This document shows, one piece after another, positions 11,220-20,169 of a stretch of DNA of 64,000 bases. A program made the position numbers and the translations under genes. The DNA is taken from positions 161,971-225,970 of the forward strand of contig JBMNGX010000001.1 in assembly GCA_050950065.1 (NCBI GenBank), read 5' to 3'. How positions within the stretch are numbered: position 1 is the first letter of the stretch; each line of letters begins with the position of its first letter. This DNA comes from JBAYOE01 sp050950065 (GTDB lineage: Bacteria; Spirochaetota; Spirochaetia; Sphaerochaetales; Sphaerochaetaceae). A model generated the notes under the pieces. That model was not told the origin of the DNA. It searched no databases and saw only the letters and a program-made list of their open reading frames with translations.

Positions 11220-11528
11220 ATGGCTAAGGATAGAATTAGGGTACGGCTTAGGGGTTTTGACATAGAGTTAGTTGAGCAAAGCGCTAAAGCTATTGTACAA
11301 ACAGTAGTAACTTCTGGTGCCAAAGTCTCTGGCCCTGTACCCCTTCCTACTCGTATCAACAAATACACTGTTCTCAGATCGCCCCACGTCAATAAGAAAT
11401 CACGCGAACAGTTTGAGATGCGGACCCACAAGAGGTTAATTGACATACTAGACCCTACATCAAAGGTTATGGATGCCCTCATGAAGCTTGAGCTTCCCGC
11501 TGGTGTCGATGTAGAGATTAGGCAGTAA
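11220..11528 (+). CDS. rpsJ: Ribosomal protein S10
   Basis: This 102-residue protein is S10 (NusE), a 30S head protein and also a component of Nus antitermination complexes. It begins [14 protein letters not shown] and contains [12 protein letters not shown], typical of the family. Two consecutive in-frame ATGs occur (11217 and 11220); the second is chosen because the GGAGG at 11211-11215 is too close to the first. It opens the S10-spc-alpha cluster. Confidence 0.96.
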   Translation: MAKDRIRVRLRGFDIELVEQSAKAIVQTVVTSGAKVSGPVPLPTRINKYTVLRSPHVNKKSREQFEMRTHKRLIDILDPTSKVMDALMKLELPAGVDVEIRQ

Positions 11529-11543
11529 TAGTTGAGGTAAGAG

Positions 11544-12164
11544 ATGTTAGGGCTTATCGGAAAGAAAATAGGAATGACACAGGTGTTTGATGCTGATGGG
11601 CAATTAATCCCTGTGACAGTAATAAAAATAGAGGACAACGTTGTTGTTGGTCACCGTACTGAAGAAAAGAACGGCTACAACTCGTGTGTCATTGGATCAT
11701 TCGACAAAAAGAAGAGCCAAACAACAAAGCCATTTGCTGGACAATTCGAAGAGGGAATCACACCCAAGAAAAAGGTAGTGGAACTAAGAGACTTTGAAAA
11801 AGAGACAGCAGTTGGTGATGTTCTTGGTGTAGATATCTTTAAAGATGTCTTGTTTGTTGATGTAACTGGAGTTTCTAAAGGTAAGGGATTCCAAGGTGTG
11901 ATGAAACGTTACGGCTTTGCCGGTGGACGTGCCTCTCATGGATCAAAGTTCCACAGAGATATTGGTGGAACAGCGATGAGTGCATCCCCAGCTCGCACTT
12001 TTAAAGGGCGCAAAATGGCTGGTAGAATGGGTAGCGATCAGGTAACTGTTCAAAACCTCAGGGTTGTAAAAGTTGATGAAGAGATGCAGGTCCTTTTGGT
12101 GAAAGGAGCTATTCCTGGACCCGCCCAGAGCGTAGTCATCGTTAAGAAAGCGAAGAAGAAGTAG
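11544..12164 (+). CDS. rplC: Ribosomal protein L3
   Basis: The 206-residue product is L3, an early 50S assembly protein whose loop reaches the peptidyl-transferase centre. The start G-L-I-G-K-K-I-G-M-T-Q, the G-K-G-F-Q-G-V-M-K-R segment and the R-A-S-H-G-S loop near the tip are conserved. It is second in the S10 operon, 15 nt after rpsJ and 9 nt before rplD. Confidence 0.97.
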   Translation: MLGLIGKKIGMTQVFDADGQLIPVTVIKIEDNVVVGHRTEEKNGYNSCVIGSFDKKKSQTTKPFAGQFEEGITPKKKVVELRDFEKETAVGDVLGVDIFKDVLFVDVTGVSKGKGFQGVMKRYGFAGGRASHGSKFHRDIGGTAMSASPARTFKGRKMAGRMGSDQVTVQNLRVVKVDEEMQVLLVKGAIPGPAQSVVIVKKAKKK

Positions 12165-12173
12165 AGGCGAGAA

Positions 12174-12818
12174 ATGGAAACAAAGGTCTTTTCAATAAAA
12201 GGAGAAGAGTTACGCACCATCACCTTAAACGATGAAGTTTTTAATCGTGAGATTAGTGACGGGTCGATTTACCACGCCATTAACAATGAGCTTGCAAATC
12301 GTCGCGTTGGTACTGCTAGTACAAAAACTCGTGGTGAAGTGAATTATAGTAACGCCAAGCCCTGGAGACAAAAAGGGACTGGTAGAGCTCGCGCTGGTGA
12401 CAAAAAATCTCCAATTTGGGTTGGAGGAGGGACAATCTTTGGCCCTAAACCTCGCGACTATAGTTACACTCTTCCTAAAAAAGTTAAAAAATTGGCAATG
12501 AAATCTTTATTAAGCATGTCTGTTCGTGATGAAAAGCTTGCAGTTGTTGAAGATTTCACAATTGAAAGTGGAAAAACAAAAGAGTTAGCTGCTATTTTGG
12601 CAAACTTTGTTGATGATAACAGAAGAACAATCCTCATCTTAAAAGATGATGATGCTATGTTGCGCCGTGCAGGGAGAAATATTCCTAATCTTAGGATGCT
12701 CTCTTACAACAGACTTTCAGCTAAAGAGCTTCTCTATGGGAAAAAGATTCTCATGTTAGAAAGCGCAGCTAAAAACCTTAATGAGTTTTATAGCGATAAG
12801 GAAGAGGTCACAAAGTGA
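12174..12818 (+). CDS. rplD: Ribosomal protein L4
   Basis: This 214-residue protein is L4, which lines the nascent-peptide tunnel with its long loop (the [12 protein letters not shown] segment near residue 65). The loop carries the usual K-G-T-G-R-A-R residues near the macrolide-site constriction. In E. coli L4 represses its own operon; no leader equivalent was identified here. It overlaps the start of rplW by 4 nt, which suggests translational coupling. Confidence 0.96.
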   Translation: METKVFSIKGEELRTITLNDEVFNREISDGSIYHAINNELANRRVGTASTKTRGEVNYSNAKPWRQKGTGRARAGDKKSPIWVGGGTIFGPKPRDYSYTLPKKVKKLAMKSLLSMSVRDEKLAVVEDFTIESGKTKELAAILANFVDDNRRTILILKDDDAMLRRAGRNIPNLRMLSYNRLSAKELLYGKKILMLESAAKNLNEFYSDKEEVTK

Positions 12819-13117
12819 GAGCAGATCAAGTAATAATTCAACCTGTGCTTACTGAAAAAACAAACGCAGAGCGCGAGGGTGAGATTAAGAAGTACACCTT
12901 TAAAATTGACCCTAGAGCAAATAAGTTTGAAGTTTCACAAGCTATTAAAGAGCTATTCAATGTCAATGTTGTTAAAGTCAACATTGTTAGTGTGAAGGGC
13001 AAACCGAAGTATACTCGCACAAAAAGCGGCCACATTGCTGGAACAACTGGCGATTGGAAGAAGGCGATTGTCACCTTAGCTAAAGGCGAGGCAATTGCTG
13101 CTGTTGAAGGGGTATAG
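12815..13117 (+). CDS. rplW: Ribosomal protein L23
   Basis: This 100-residue L23 sits at the tunnel exit and is the docking site for trigger factor and SRP. It begins with a GTG (12815) that overlaps the rplD stop by 4 nt. The segments I-I-Q-P-V-L-T-E-K-T and Y-T-F-K-I-D-P-R-A-N-K match the family, as does the K-P-K-Y-T-R-T-K-S-G loop. Confidence 0.96.
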   Translation: MRADQVIIQPVLTEKTNAEREGEIKKYTFKIDPRANKFEVSQAIKELFNVNVVKVNIVSVKGKPKYTRTKSGHIAGTTGDWKKAIVTLAKGEAIAAVEGV

Positions 13118-13127
13118 GAGATAGATT

Positions 13128-13952
13128 ATGGCACTTAAAAAGTATAAACCAAATACTCCCTCACAACGTCAAAAGACGACCCTAGTATTTGATGAGATTA
13201 CAACTAATAAGAGTGAAAAGTCTCTTACAAAGAAACTCTCAAAGAAAGGTGGAAGGGATTCTTTCGGTCGTATTAGTGTGCGACGTCGTGGTGGTGGACA
13301 TAAAAGAGCCTACCGCATCATAGACTTTAAGAGAAACAAATTTGGTATTCCAGGAACTGTAAAAACAATTGAGTATGATCCAAATAGATCAGCAAATATC
13401 GCCTTGGTGTTTTATGCCGATGGTGAGAAAAGATATATCTTAGCTCCAAAGGGAATTAAAGTTGGAACACAGATAATGAGTGGTCCTAACGCGCCTTTAG
13501 ATGTGGGCAATGCCTTACCTCTAAAGAACATTCCCTTAGGGCTAACTGTTCACAACGTTGAGTTGCAACTTGGCAAAGGTGGTCAGTTAGTTCGTAGTGC
13601 TGGAGGATCAGCTACTATTGTTGCTAAAGAGGGAGATTTTGTATCAGTAAGACTCCCATCAGGTGAAGTGAGAATGATCTTTGGAGAGTGTCTTGCCACC
13701 TTAGGTTCTTTAGGAAACGAAGATCATATGAACGTTACAATCGGTAAAGCTGGCCGAAGTCGTTGGTTAGGACGTCGCCCCAAAGTTAGAGGTGTTGCTA
13801 TGAACCCAATCGATCACCCACACGGTGGAGGAGAGGGTAAAACAACCAGTGGGCGTCACCCTGTATCCCCATGGGGAGTTCCAACGAAGGGGTATAAGAC
13901 TCGGAAGAAGAATAAACCTTCGAGCAATTTCATCGTTAAGAAGCGGAAGTAG
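13128..13952 (+). CDS. rplB: Ribosomal protein L2
   Basis: The 274-residue product is L2, needed for subunit association and for shaping the peptidyl-transferase centre. It has the central [14 protein letters not shown] block near residue 55 and the universally conserved [13 protein letters not shown] loop near residue 230, with the conserved histidine. Length and start match the family. It lies between rplW and rpsS with 10-11 nt gaps. Confidence 0.97.
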   Translation: MALKKYKPNTPSQRQKTTLVFDEITTNKSEKSLTKKLSKKGGRDSFGRISVRRRGGGHKRAYRIIDFKRNKFGIPGTVKTIEYDPNRSANIALVFYADGEKRYILAPKGIKVGTQIMSGPNAPLDVGNALPLKNIPLGLTVHNVELQLGKGGQLVRSAGGSATIVAKEGDFVSVRLPSGEVRMIFGECLATLGSLGNEDHMNVTIGKAGRSRWLGRRPKVRGVAMNPIDHPHGGGEGKTTSGRHPVSPWGVPTKGYKTRKKNKPSSNFIVKKRK

Positions 13953-13963
13953 GAGTATAAAAA

Positions 13964-14242
13964 GTGGCTAGGTCAATTAAAAAAGGTCCTTTTATTGATA
14001 AAAAACTGTACAAAAGGATAACAGAAGCTAACAAATCGGGTTCAAAACCGATGATTAAAACATACTCGCGCACCTCTACGATTATTCCTGAGATGGTTGG
14101 TTACACAATCTCTGTTTATAACGGAAAAACATGGATTCCAGTTTTCGTAACAGAGAACTTAGTTGGCCATAAATTGGGCGAATTTGCCCCAACCAGGATG
14201 TTCAGAGGACATACCGCTAGCGATAGAAAGGCGAGAAAGTAG
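13964..14242 (+). CDS. rpsS: Ribosomal protein S19
   Basis: This 92-residue S19 binds 16S rRNA in the 30S head together with S13. It starts at a GTG (13964) preceded by AGGAGT and reads [10 protein letters not shown]. The [11 protein letters not shown] and [11 protein letters not shown] end are characteristic. Confidence 0.96.
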   Translation: MARSIKKGPFIDKKLYKRITEANKSGSKPMIKTYSRTSTIIPEMVGYTISVYNGKTWIPVFVTENLVGHKLGEFAPTRMFRGHTASDRKARK

Positions 14243-14252
14243 GGTATAGATT

Positions 14253-14609
14253 ATGGAAATAAAGAAAGGTTTCAAAGCTAGCGCAAAGTACTTACCCTCA
14301 TCACCAAGAAAAGTGAGACCAGTAGCAGATCTGGTTAGAAGGAAGTCTTATCCTGAGGCAATTGCAATTTTAGATGCAATGCCCCAAAAAGGTGCAGCGC
14401 TTATAAAGAAAGTTGTCCAATCGGCAGCTGCTAATGCTATGAGTCACAACACTAAACTTGATGAAGAGCAGTTGGTAATTTCACAACTTTATGTTGATGA
14501 TGGGCCCCGTTTAAAAAGAGTTTGGGCCCGTTCTCATGGACGACGCGATATTCTTTTGAAAAGACAGTGTCACATCACTGTTGTTCTTGATGAAAAGGTG
14601 GGCAAATAG
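14253..14609 (+). CDS. rplV: Ribosomal protein L22
   Basis: This 118-residue L22 contributes the second protein loop of the exit-tunnel constriction. It shows the S-P-R-K-V-R-P-V-A-D-L-V-R start helix and the long hairpin G-P-R-L-K-R-V-W-A-R-S-H-G-R near residue 90. The stop codon directly abuts the rpsC start (0 nt), so the two are probably translationally coupled. Confidence 0.96.
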   Translation: MEIKKGFKASAKYLPSSPRKVRPVADLVRRKSYPEAIAILDAMPQKGAALIKKVVQSAAANAMSHNTKLDEEQLVISQLYVDDGPRLKRVWARSHGRRDILLKRQCHITVVLDEKVGK

Positions 14610-15323
14610 ATGGGTCAAAAAGTTAATCCTATTGGGCTTCGTTTAGGAGTCAACAAAACTTGGAAATCTAAGTGGTATGTCGATCCCAAAGATTATGCTG
14701 CAACATTGCATGAAGATCTTAAACTTCGTGAGGTGTTGATGAGCTGTCCTGAAGTTCAGGGAGCTGAAATCAGCGATGTTGAAATTGTTCGTAAGCCACA
14801 AAGAGTCTCTTTGACTATTTCCACCAGTCGCCCAGGAATTATTATTGGATCGAAGGGAGCTAACGTTGAAAAACTTGGTGCCCGTTTACAAAAATTAACC
14901 GACAAGAAGATCCAAATTAAGATAAAAGAGATTAAAAAACCTGAAGCTGATGCACAACTTATTGCTCTAAACATAGCACGTCAACTTGCAAATCGTGTCT
15001 CTCACCGCAGGGCTTTAAAGATGGCTATCTCAAAAGCAATGAATGCTGGCGCACAAGGAATTAAAATCAAAGTCTCTGGCCGCTTAGGTGGTAAAGAGAT
15101 TGCTGGATCTGAGTGGTTAAAAGAGGGAAGGATTCCTTTACATACCCTTCGCAGTGATATCGATTATGGGTTTGCCCGTTCTGAAACCGCATTTGGTGTG
15201 ATTGGGGTTAAGGTTTGGGTCTACAATGGAGAAATCCTTGACAAATCGAAAAAAGATGACGCTGGTCTTTTAGTGCGCAAAAGTGCACGTGAAAGAGCTG
15301 ATGGCGTTGAGGCAAGGAGTTAA
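14610..15323 (+). CDS. rpsC: Ribosomal protein S3
   Basis: The 237-residue S3 lines the mRNA entry channel. It begins G-Q-K-V-N-P-I-G-L-R-L-G, carries a KH domain with the G-I-I-I-G-S-K-G-A-N-V-E-K-L loop near residue 80, and ends with the S3 C-terminal domain (I-P-L-H-T-L-R near 175). Its length is typical. It starts immediately after rplV and is followed 6 nt later by rplP. Confidence 0.97.
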   Translation: MGQKVNPIGLRLGVNKTWKSKWYVDPKDYAATLHEDLKLREVLMSCPEVQGAEISDVEIVRKPQRVSLTISTSRPGIIIGSKGANVEKLGARLQKLTDKKIQIKIKEIKKPEADAQLIALNIARQLANRVSHRRALKMAISKAMNAGAQGIKIKVSGRLGGKEIAGSEWLKEGRIPLHTLRSDIDYGFARSETAFGVIGVKVWVYNGEILDKSKKDDAGLLVRKSARERADGVEARS

Positions 15324-15329
15324 TAGATC

Positions 15330-15746
15330 ATGCTCAGTCCAAAGAGAATAAAGTATAGAAAAAAGCAACGGGGAAAAGTTGATGGAGTTGCCCAAAGGGG
15401 AAACTTCTTAGCTTTTGGTGAGTATGGATTGGTTGCAGTTGAGCCAAAGTGGATTACAAACCGCCAAATTGAGGCTGCCCGTATTGCTATGACCCGTCAC
15501 ATTAAGAGGGGAGGGAACGTTTGGATTAGAATTTTCCCCGATATGCCTTATACCAGGAAACCTGCTGAAACTAGGATGGGTAAAGGTAAAGGATCTCCCG
15601 ATGGTTGGGTTGCTGTTGTTAAAACTGGAGCCGTTATGTTTGAGATGGGTGGAGTAGATGAAGATCTAGCTCGCGAAGCTTTAAGGCTCGCAGCCTCCAA
15701 ACTTCCAATCAAAACGAAGTTCATTATGAGAAGAGAAACGGAGTAG
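15330..15746 (+). CDS. rplP: Ribosomal protein L16
   Basis: This 138-residue L16 helps position A-site tRNA on the 50S subunit. It starts [11 protein letters not shown] and contains [12 protein letters not shown] and the [10 protein letters not shown] loop near residue 70. No odd residues were noticed. It is followed 3 nt later by rpmC. Confidence 0.96.
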   Translation: MLSPKRIKYRKKQRGKVDGVAQRGNFLAFGEYGLVAVEPKWITNRQIEAARIAMTRHIKRGGNVWIRIFPDMPYTRKPAETRMGKGKGSPDGWVAVVKTGAVMFEMGGVDEDLAREALRLAASKLPIKTKFIMRRETE

Positions 15747-15749
15747 GTT

Positions 15750-15956
15750 ATGAAAGATTCATTTGCCGATTTGACCTATGCAGAGTTGGTTGCCAAAAGG
15801 GAAGAGCTACGCAAAGAGGCTTTAAACCTAAGGATGACTAAGGTGCTTGGGCATGTAGAAAACCCTTTAGCAGTGCGAACTACCAAAAGGAAGATTGCAA
15901 GGCTTAACACCCTCATCCACGAGTATGCACTTGGCATACGGACCAAATCAAATTAG
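15750..15956 (+). CDS. rpmC: Ribosomal protein L29
   Basis: The 68-residue product is L29, a two-helix protein near the tunnel exit next to L23. The L-R-K-E-A-L-N-L-R segment and the [13 protein letters not shown] signature near residue 45 identify it. It lies between rplP and rpsQ as in most bacteria. Confidence 0.95.
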   Translation: MKDSFADLTYAELVAKREELRKEALNLRMTKVLGHVENPLAVRTTKRKIARLNTLIHEYALGIRTKSN

Positions 15957-15974
15957 AAGTGAGGTTAGCATCCC

Positions 15975-16226
15975 ATGGTAGCAAATAAAAAAAGATTTAC
16001 CGGTTTGGTAACTAGCGACAAAATGGATAAAACCATTGTTGTTGCTATTAGTGAAAGAAGATTGCACCCTCTCTATAAAAAGTATGTAAACCACACCAAG
16101 AAGGTGAAGGCACACGATGAGAGAAATGATGCCCACATTGGCGATACAGTCCGTGTGGTTGAGTGTCGCCCAATAAGTAAGGATAAGACCTGGCGTCTTG
16201 AACAAATTATTGAGCGTGCTAAGTAA
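15975..16226 (+). CDS. rpsQ: Ribosomal protein S17
   Basis: This 83-residue OB-fold protein is S17, a primary 16S rRNA binder. The segments [14 protein letters not shown] and H-P-L-Y-K-K-Y-V, followed by [14 protein letters not shown], are the family signature. Start ATG at 15975. rplN follows after 14 nt. Confidence 0.96.
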   Translation: MVANKKRFTGLVTSDKMDKTIVVAISERRLHPLYKKYVNHTKKVKAHDERNDAHIGDTVRVVECRPISKDKTWRLEQIIERAK

Positions 16227-16240
16227 ATAGGAGCAACATT

Positions 16241-16609
16241 ATGGTACAAATGCAAACATATTTAAACGTGGCAGATAATAGTGGTGCTAAACGTGTTCAG
16301 TGTATCAAAGTGTTGGGTGGTACCCACCGCTATGTTGCTGGAGTTGGTGACATTATTGTTGTCGCAGTTAAAGATGCTCTGCCAAACGGAGCTATTAAAA
16401 AAGGTGACGTATTAAAGGCAGTAATTGTGAGGACAAAGAAAGAGTACCGCCGTCCAGATGGTACTTATATCAGGTTCGATGACAACGCATGTGTTGTTAT
16501 TGATGCCAACAATAACCCGCGTGGAAAGAGAATCTTTGGGCCAGTGGCACGAGAACTTCGTGAAGATGGCTTTGTTAAGATTGTCTCGTTAGCGCCGGAA
16601 GTGTTGTAG
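16241..16609 (+). CDS. rplN: Ribosomal protein L14
   Basis: The 122-residue L14 forms inter-subunit bridges and is the binding site of the silencing factor RsfS. It reads [17 protein letters not shown] at the N-terminus and has [14 protein letters not shown] near residue 100 (here [12 protein letters not shown]). An AGGAGC site precedes the ATG at 16241. Confidence 0.97.
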   Translation: MVQMQTYLNVADNSGAKRVQCIKVLGGTHRYVAGVGDIIVVAVKDALPNGAIKKGDVLKAVIVRTKKEYRRPDGTYIRFDDNACVVIDANNNPRGKRIFGPVARELREDGFVKIVSLAPEVL

Positions 16610-16618
16610 GAGTTAAGG

Positions 16619-16924
16619 ATGAAGCTGAGGAAAAATGACAACGTTAAAGTCGTTGCTGGAAAAGATAAGGGTAAAACCGGTCGGATCCTCAAGATTGACC
16701 ACGACAAAGAGAGAGTCGTTGTTCAAGGTGTAAACATGGTTAAAAAGACTATGAGAAAACGCTCTGAGCAAGACCAAGGTGGTATCAAAGAGATTGAGGC
16801 ACCAATCCATGTCTCAAATGTTGCCTATCTTTTAAAGAGTGGCGAAACTACTAGGATTGGGATGAAGTTTGACGATAAAGGGGTAAAAACCCGTTACGCA
16901 AAGAAAACTGGGGAAGAGATCTGA
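16619..16924 (+). CDS. rplX: Ribosomal protein L24
   Basis: This 101-residue KOW-domain protein is L24, an assembly initiator of the 50S subunit. The [17 protein letters not shown] motif near residue 5 is the KOW signature. Its TGA stop shares one base with the ATG of rplE (16924), indicating coupled translation. Confidence 0.96.
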   Translation: MKLRKNDNVKVVAGKDKGKTGRILKIDHDKERVVVQGVNMVKKTMRKRSEQDQGGIKEIEAPIHVSNVAYLLKSGETTRIGMKFDDKGVKTRYAKKTGEEI

Positions 16925-17475
16925 TGGAAAAATTTGTACCTAATCTTAAGAAGAAATATCGTGAAGAGGTTGCAGATGCCCTTTTTACCGAGTTTGGTTA
17001 TAAATCAAAAATGCAGATTCCTACTGTTGAGAAAATCTCAGTTAGCGTTGGTGTTGGTGATGCAATCGTCAACAAGAAATTGCTAGAATCGGCAGTTAAA
17101 GAGTTAGAGCAAATAACAGGACAACATGTTGTTAAAACTAAAGCACGTAAGTCAATCGCTAACTTTAAAGTTAGAGAAGGGATGGAAATTGGTGCAATGG
17201 TAACCCTTAGAGGGGATAATATGTGGTTCTTCTTAGAGCGCTTAATTAGCGTAGCTTTACCTCGTGTTAAAGACTTCAGAGGGACAAACCCCAACGCATT
17301 TGATGGACATGGGAACTACGCCTTAGGTATTACTGAGCAAATTATTTTCCCTGAGATCGATTACGACAAAATTGAGCGTGTTAGTGGTTTGAATATTGCT
17401 ATCGTGACTTCGGCAAAGAGTGACGAAGAGGGGTTCGCCTTACTTAAGAAGTTGGGCATGCCTTTTGCGAAATAA
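16924..17475 (+). CDS. rplE: Ribosomal protein L5
   Basis: The 183-residue L5 binds 5S rRNA and contacts P-site tRNA. It has the [17 protein letters not shown] segment near residue 70 and the R-V-K-D-F-R-G block near residue 115. Start ATG overlaps the rplX stop by one base. rpsN follows after 15 nt. Confidence 0.97.
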   Translation: MEKFVPNLKKKYREEVADALFTEFGYKSKMQIPTVEKISVSVGVGDAIVNKKLLESAVKELEQITGQHVVKTKARKSIANFKVREGMEIGAMVTLRGDNMWFFLERLISVALPRVKDFRGTNPNAFDGHGNYALGITEQIIFPEIDYDKIERVSGLNIAIVTSAKSDEEGFALLKKLGMPFAK

Positions 17476-17490
17476 GGTGAGGTAGATTAG

Positions 17491-17676
17491 ATGGCAAAAA
17501 AATCTATGGTGATAAAGGCGAACAGAACGCCGAAGTACAGTACCAGAAAAGTTAACCGCTGCAAAGTTTGTGGAAGGCCTCGCGGCTATATGCGGAAATT
17601 CGAAATGTGCAGGATTTGCTTCAGGAAGCTTGCTAGTGAAGGCAAAATTCCGGGCGTAACAAAATCCAGCTGGTAG
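17491..17676 (+). CDS. rpsN: Ribosomal protein S14, zinc-binding (type Z)
   Basis: This 61-residue short form of S14 carries the zinc-binding pattern [10 protein letters not shown] with M-C-R-I-C-F-R near residue 40, so it is the C+ (zinc-requiring) paralogue. It ends G-V-T-K-S-S-W, as short S14 proteins do. Zinc-binding forms of S4, L36 and L31 are also encoded in this window, as are zinc importer genes. The symbol rpsZ is sometimes used for this form. Confidence 0.96.
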   Translation: MAKKSMVIKANRTPKYSTRKVNRCKVCGRPRGYMRKFEMCRICFRKLASEGKIPGVTKSSW

Positions 17677-17685
17677 GAGTGTAGT

Positions 17686-18087
17686 ATGGCTATAAGTGAT
17701 CCTGTTGCCGATATGCTGACAAAAATTAGAAATGCAAGCATGGCGAAGCATGAGAAAGTAGAGATTACCTCATCAAAAATGAAACTTCAAATTGTGAAGA
17801 TTCTAAAAAATGAGGGGTATATTAAAAATTTTAAAAAAGTTGTGAATAAAGATGGACTCAGTACAATTCGTATTTTCCTAAAATATGATGATAAACAGAA
17901 CCCTGTTTTACACGGTATTGATCGTATCTCAACTCCTGGTAGACGTGTCTACTCTGGCTACCGTGATATGCCAAGGGTATTCAACGGATATGGCGTCGTT
18001 GTAGTTTCAACTTCATCCGGTATCATCACTGGGAGAAAAGCAAGTGAAAAGAAGGTTGGCGGTGAGCTGATCTGTTCCATATGGTAA
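17686..18087 (+). CDS. rpsH: Ribosomal protein S8
   Basis: This 133-residue S8 organises the 16S central domain; in E. coli it represses the spc operon. The start [13 protein letters not shown] and the ends S-T-S-S-G-I-I-T and G-G-E-L-I-C-S-I-W are classical. Start ATG at 17686, 9 nt after rpsN. Confidence 0.96.
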   Translation: MAISDPVADMLTKIRNASMAKHEKVEITSSKMKLQIVKILKNEGYIKNFKKVVNKDGLSTIRIFLKYDDKQNPVLHGIDRISTPGRRVYSGYRDMPRVFNGYGVVVVSTSSGIITGRKASEKKVGGELICSIW

Positions 18088-18099
18088 GGTGGTAAAACT

Positions 18100-18639
18100 A
18101 TGTCTCGAATAGGTAAGTTACCAATTGCATTGCCCAAGGGTGTCACCATCAAAGCTGTTGATAGTGTGATCACCGTTGAGGGACCTAAAGGGAAACTGGT
18201 TCAAGATTATCGCCCTGAAGTAGAAATTACTGTTTCTGGTGATGAGGTGGTGGTACAAAGAAAAGATGATTCTATTAAAGCGCGTAGCTATCATGGACTC
18301 TATCGCCAGTTAGTTAGCAATATGGTTATTGGAGTATCAGAAGGTTTTTCTAAAAAACTTTTAATCAATGGTGTTGGTTACAGAGCAGAGGTTAAAGGAG
18401 ACATCCTTCATCTTAACCTTGGTTTAGCAACTCCCGTTGAGTTTATGATTCCCTCCGATGTCCAAATTGTTTGTGAAAACCCAACAACAGTTGTAGTTTC
18501 AGGTAGTAACAAACAACGTGTTGGACAAATTAGTGCAGAAATTCGCTCCCTGAGGAAGCCTGAACCTTACAAAGGGAAGGGGATTAAATACGATACAGAA
18601 CATATCAGACGTAAAGTCGGTAAATCTGGAAGTAAATAG
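18100..18639 (+). CDS. rplF: Ribosomal protein L6
   Basis: The 179-residue L6 has two repeated domains and lies by the factor-binding site. It begins [14 protein letters not shown] and ends with the [13 protein letters not shown] signature. Length and context (between rpsH and rplR) are standard. Confidence 0.97.
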   Translation: MSRIGKLPIALPKGVTIKAVDSVITVEGPKGKLVQDYRPEVEITVSGDEVVVQRKDDSIKARSYHGLYRQLVSNMVIGVSEGFSKKLLINGVGYRAEVKGDILHLNLGLATPVEFMIPSDVQIVCENPTTVVVSGSNKQRVGQISAEIRSLRKPEPYKGKGIKYDTEHIRRKVGKSGSK

Positions 18640-18650
18640 GCAGGTCATAT

Positions 18651-19010
18651 ATGAGCAGAATTTTGGACAAGAAAAGAAAGCGTGCTAGACGCAAGAATCA
18701 TATTAGAAAACACATTAGTGGAACTGCTGTGAGGCCTAGAATGAGTGTCTACAGAAGTAACAACAGGATGTATGTCCAAGTTATCGACGATGTTGCTGGG
18801 CACACACTTGTTTCGGCTAGCACTTTGGAAGCTGATCTACGGATGCTTAAAAACAACGTAGAAGATGGGGCAAAGCTTGGAGAGATCGTTGGGAAAAGAC
18901 TTCTTGATAAAAAGATCGATACAGTTGTTTTCGACCGTAACGGATTTTTATTCCACGGTGTTGTGAAGAGCATTGCCGATGGTGCAAGAAAAGCCGGGAT
19001 CAAATTCTAG
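18651..19010 (+). CDS. rplR: Ribosomal protein L18
   Basis: The 119-residue L18 binds 5S rRNA with L5. It shows a basic N-terminal tail (K-K-R-K-R-A-R-R-K), P-R-M-S-V-Y-R-S-N near residue 28, and the [12 protein letters not shown] and A-D-G-A-R-K-A-G end. rpsE starts 6 nt later. Confidence 0.96.
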   Translation: MSRILDKKRKRARRKNHIRKHISGTAVRPRMSVYRSNNRMYVQVIDDVAGHTLVSASTLEADLRMLKNNVEDGAKLGEIVGKRLLDKKIDTVVFDRNGFLFHGVVKSIADGARKAGIKF

Positions 19011-19016
19011 GGGGAT

Positions 19017-19523
19017 ATGGTGGATAAGTCAGATAGAAATAAAGACAAAGAGATTGTCGAGAAATTGGTCAGGCTGAACCGCGTTTCTAAAGTTGTAAAA
19101 GGTGGAAGAAGATTCTCCTTTTCAGCTCTGGTTGTAGTTGGTGATCAAGAGGGTAAAGTTGGCTACGGTACTGGTAAAGCAAACGATATTGCTGAAGCTA
19201 TTCGCAAGGCAGTTGAGAAAGCTAAATCGAGTATGATTGAAGTGCCAATGAGCAAAGCTACAATTCCCCACCAAGTTGTTGGGAACTTCAAAGGGGCTAG
19301 TGTTCTACTAAGACCCGCAGTTCCTGGAACTGGAGTTATTGCTGGTGGTGCTGTTAGACACGTTATGGATGCTTGTGGTATTAAAGACGTTTTGAGTAAA
19401 TCACTTGGATCTAAAAATAGTGTTAACACTGTTAAAGCAACTTTCGAAGCCCTTGAGAGCTTATTTGATGCCAAAGAGCTTGCCGCAAGTAGAGGAAAAA
19501 CTCTTAAAGAGATGTGGGGTTAA
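19017..19523 (+). CDS. rpsE: Ribosomal protein S5
   Basis: The 168-residue S5 contributes to decoding fidelity and mRNA entry. It has the N-terminal dsRNA-binding fold with R-V-S-K-V-V-K-G-G-R-R-F-S-F-S and G-Y-G-T-G-K-A-N near residue 45, then the G-A-S-V-L-L-R-P-A segment. The GGGGGATATGG context places its ATG at 19017. Confidence 0.97.
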   Translation: MVDKSDRNKDKEIVEKLVRLNRVSKVVKGGRRFSFSALVVVGDQEGKVGYGTGKANDIAEAIRKAVEKAKSSMIEVPMSKATIPHQVVGNFKGASVLLRPAVPGTGVIAGGAVRHVMDACGIKDVLSKSLGSKNSVNTVKATFEALESLFDAKELAASRGKTLKEMWG

Positions 19524-19526
19524 ATC

Positions 19527-19721
19527 ATGGCTAAAGCGAAAGATAAAAAAGTTAAAATTACTTTGACTAAGAGTGTTATTGGCTCTCTTCCAGCTCAAAG
19601 AAGAACTGTTAAAGCATTAGGTCTCAGAAAGATTGGGAGCTCTGTTGAGCATGTCGCGACCCCTTCCACAATGGGAATGGTGAATGTGATCTCCCATATG
19701 GTGAAAGTTGAGGAGATTTAA
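19527..19721 (+). CDS. rpmD: Ribosomal protein L30
   Basis: This 64-residue L30 has the short ferredoxin-like fold with K-I-T-L-T-K-S-V-I-G near residue 10 and the T-V-K-A-L-G-L-R-K-I-G-S-S-V signature. Its TAA stop is separated from the rplO ATG by one base. Confidence 0.95.
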   Translation: MAKAKDKKVKITLTKSVIGSLPAQRRTVKALGLRKIGSSVEHVATPSTMGMVNVISHMVKVEEI

Positions 19722-19722
19722 G

Positions 19723-20157
19723 ATGGGACAAATTAAAGCACCAGAGGGTGCCAATAAAAAAAGGACCATTGTTGGACGAGGTATTGGTTCAACAAGAGGG
19801 AGAACAAGTGGCCGTGGTAACAAAGGTCAAAACTCCCGTTCAGGTGGTGGAGTAAGAGTTGGGTTTGAAGGTGGACAAATGCCTTTATACCGCCGCATTG
19901 CAAGGCGCGGATTCTCCAATTCTCCTTTTAAGAAAGAGTACCAAGCAATCTCTTTAGATGCGATATCTAAAAACTTCAATGATGGTGAAGTTGTCAACAG
20001 AGATGCATTAATTGATAAAGGTATTATAAAAGGGCACGCCACAGAGGCAAAGATTCTTGCCAATGGCGAGCTTACTAAAAAAGTAATTATTGAAGGGCTC
20101 AAAATCTCAGCACCAGCTGCTAAAAAGATTGAGAGTGCCGGTGGACAAATAAAGTAA
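19723..20157 (+). CDS. rplO: Ribosomal protein L15
   Basis: The 144-residue L15 is a late 50S assembly protein with a Gly-rich N-terminal half (R-G-I-G-S-T-R-G-R-T-S-G-R-G-N-K-G). The ATG at 19723 is used rather than an in-frame ATG at 19708 that lies inside rpmD; the AGGAG at 19711-19715 fits the later start. secY follows. Confidence 0.95.
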   Translation: MGQIKAPEGANKKRTIVGRGIGSTRGRTSGRGNKGQNSRSGGGVRVGFEGGQMPLYRRIARRGFSNSPFKKEYQAISLDAISKNFNDGEVVNRDALIDKGIIKGHATEAKILANGELTKKVIIEGLKISAPAAKKIESAGGQIK

Positions 20158-20169
20158 AAGAGGATTGTG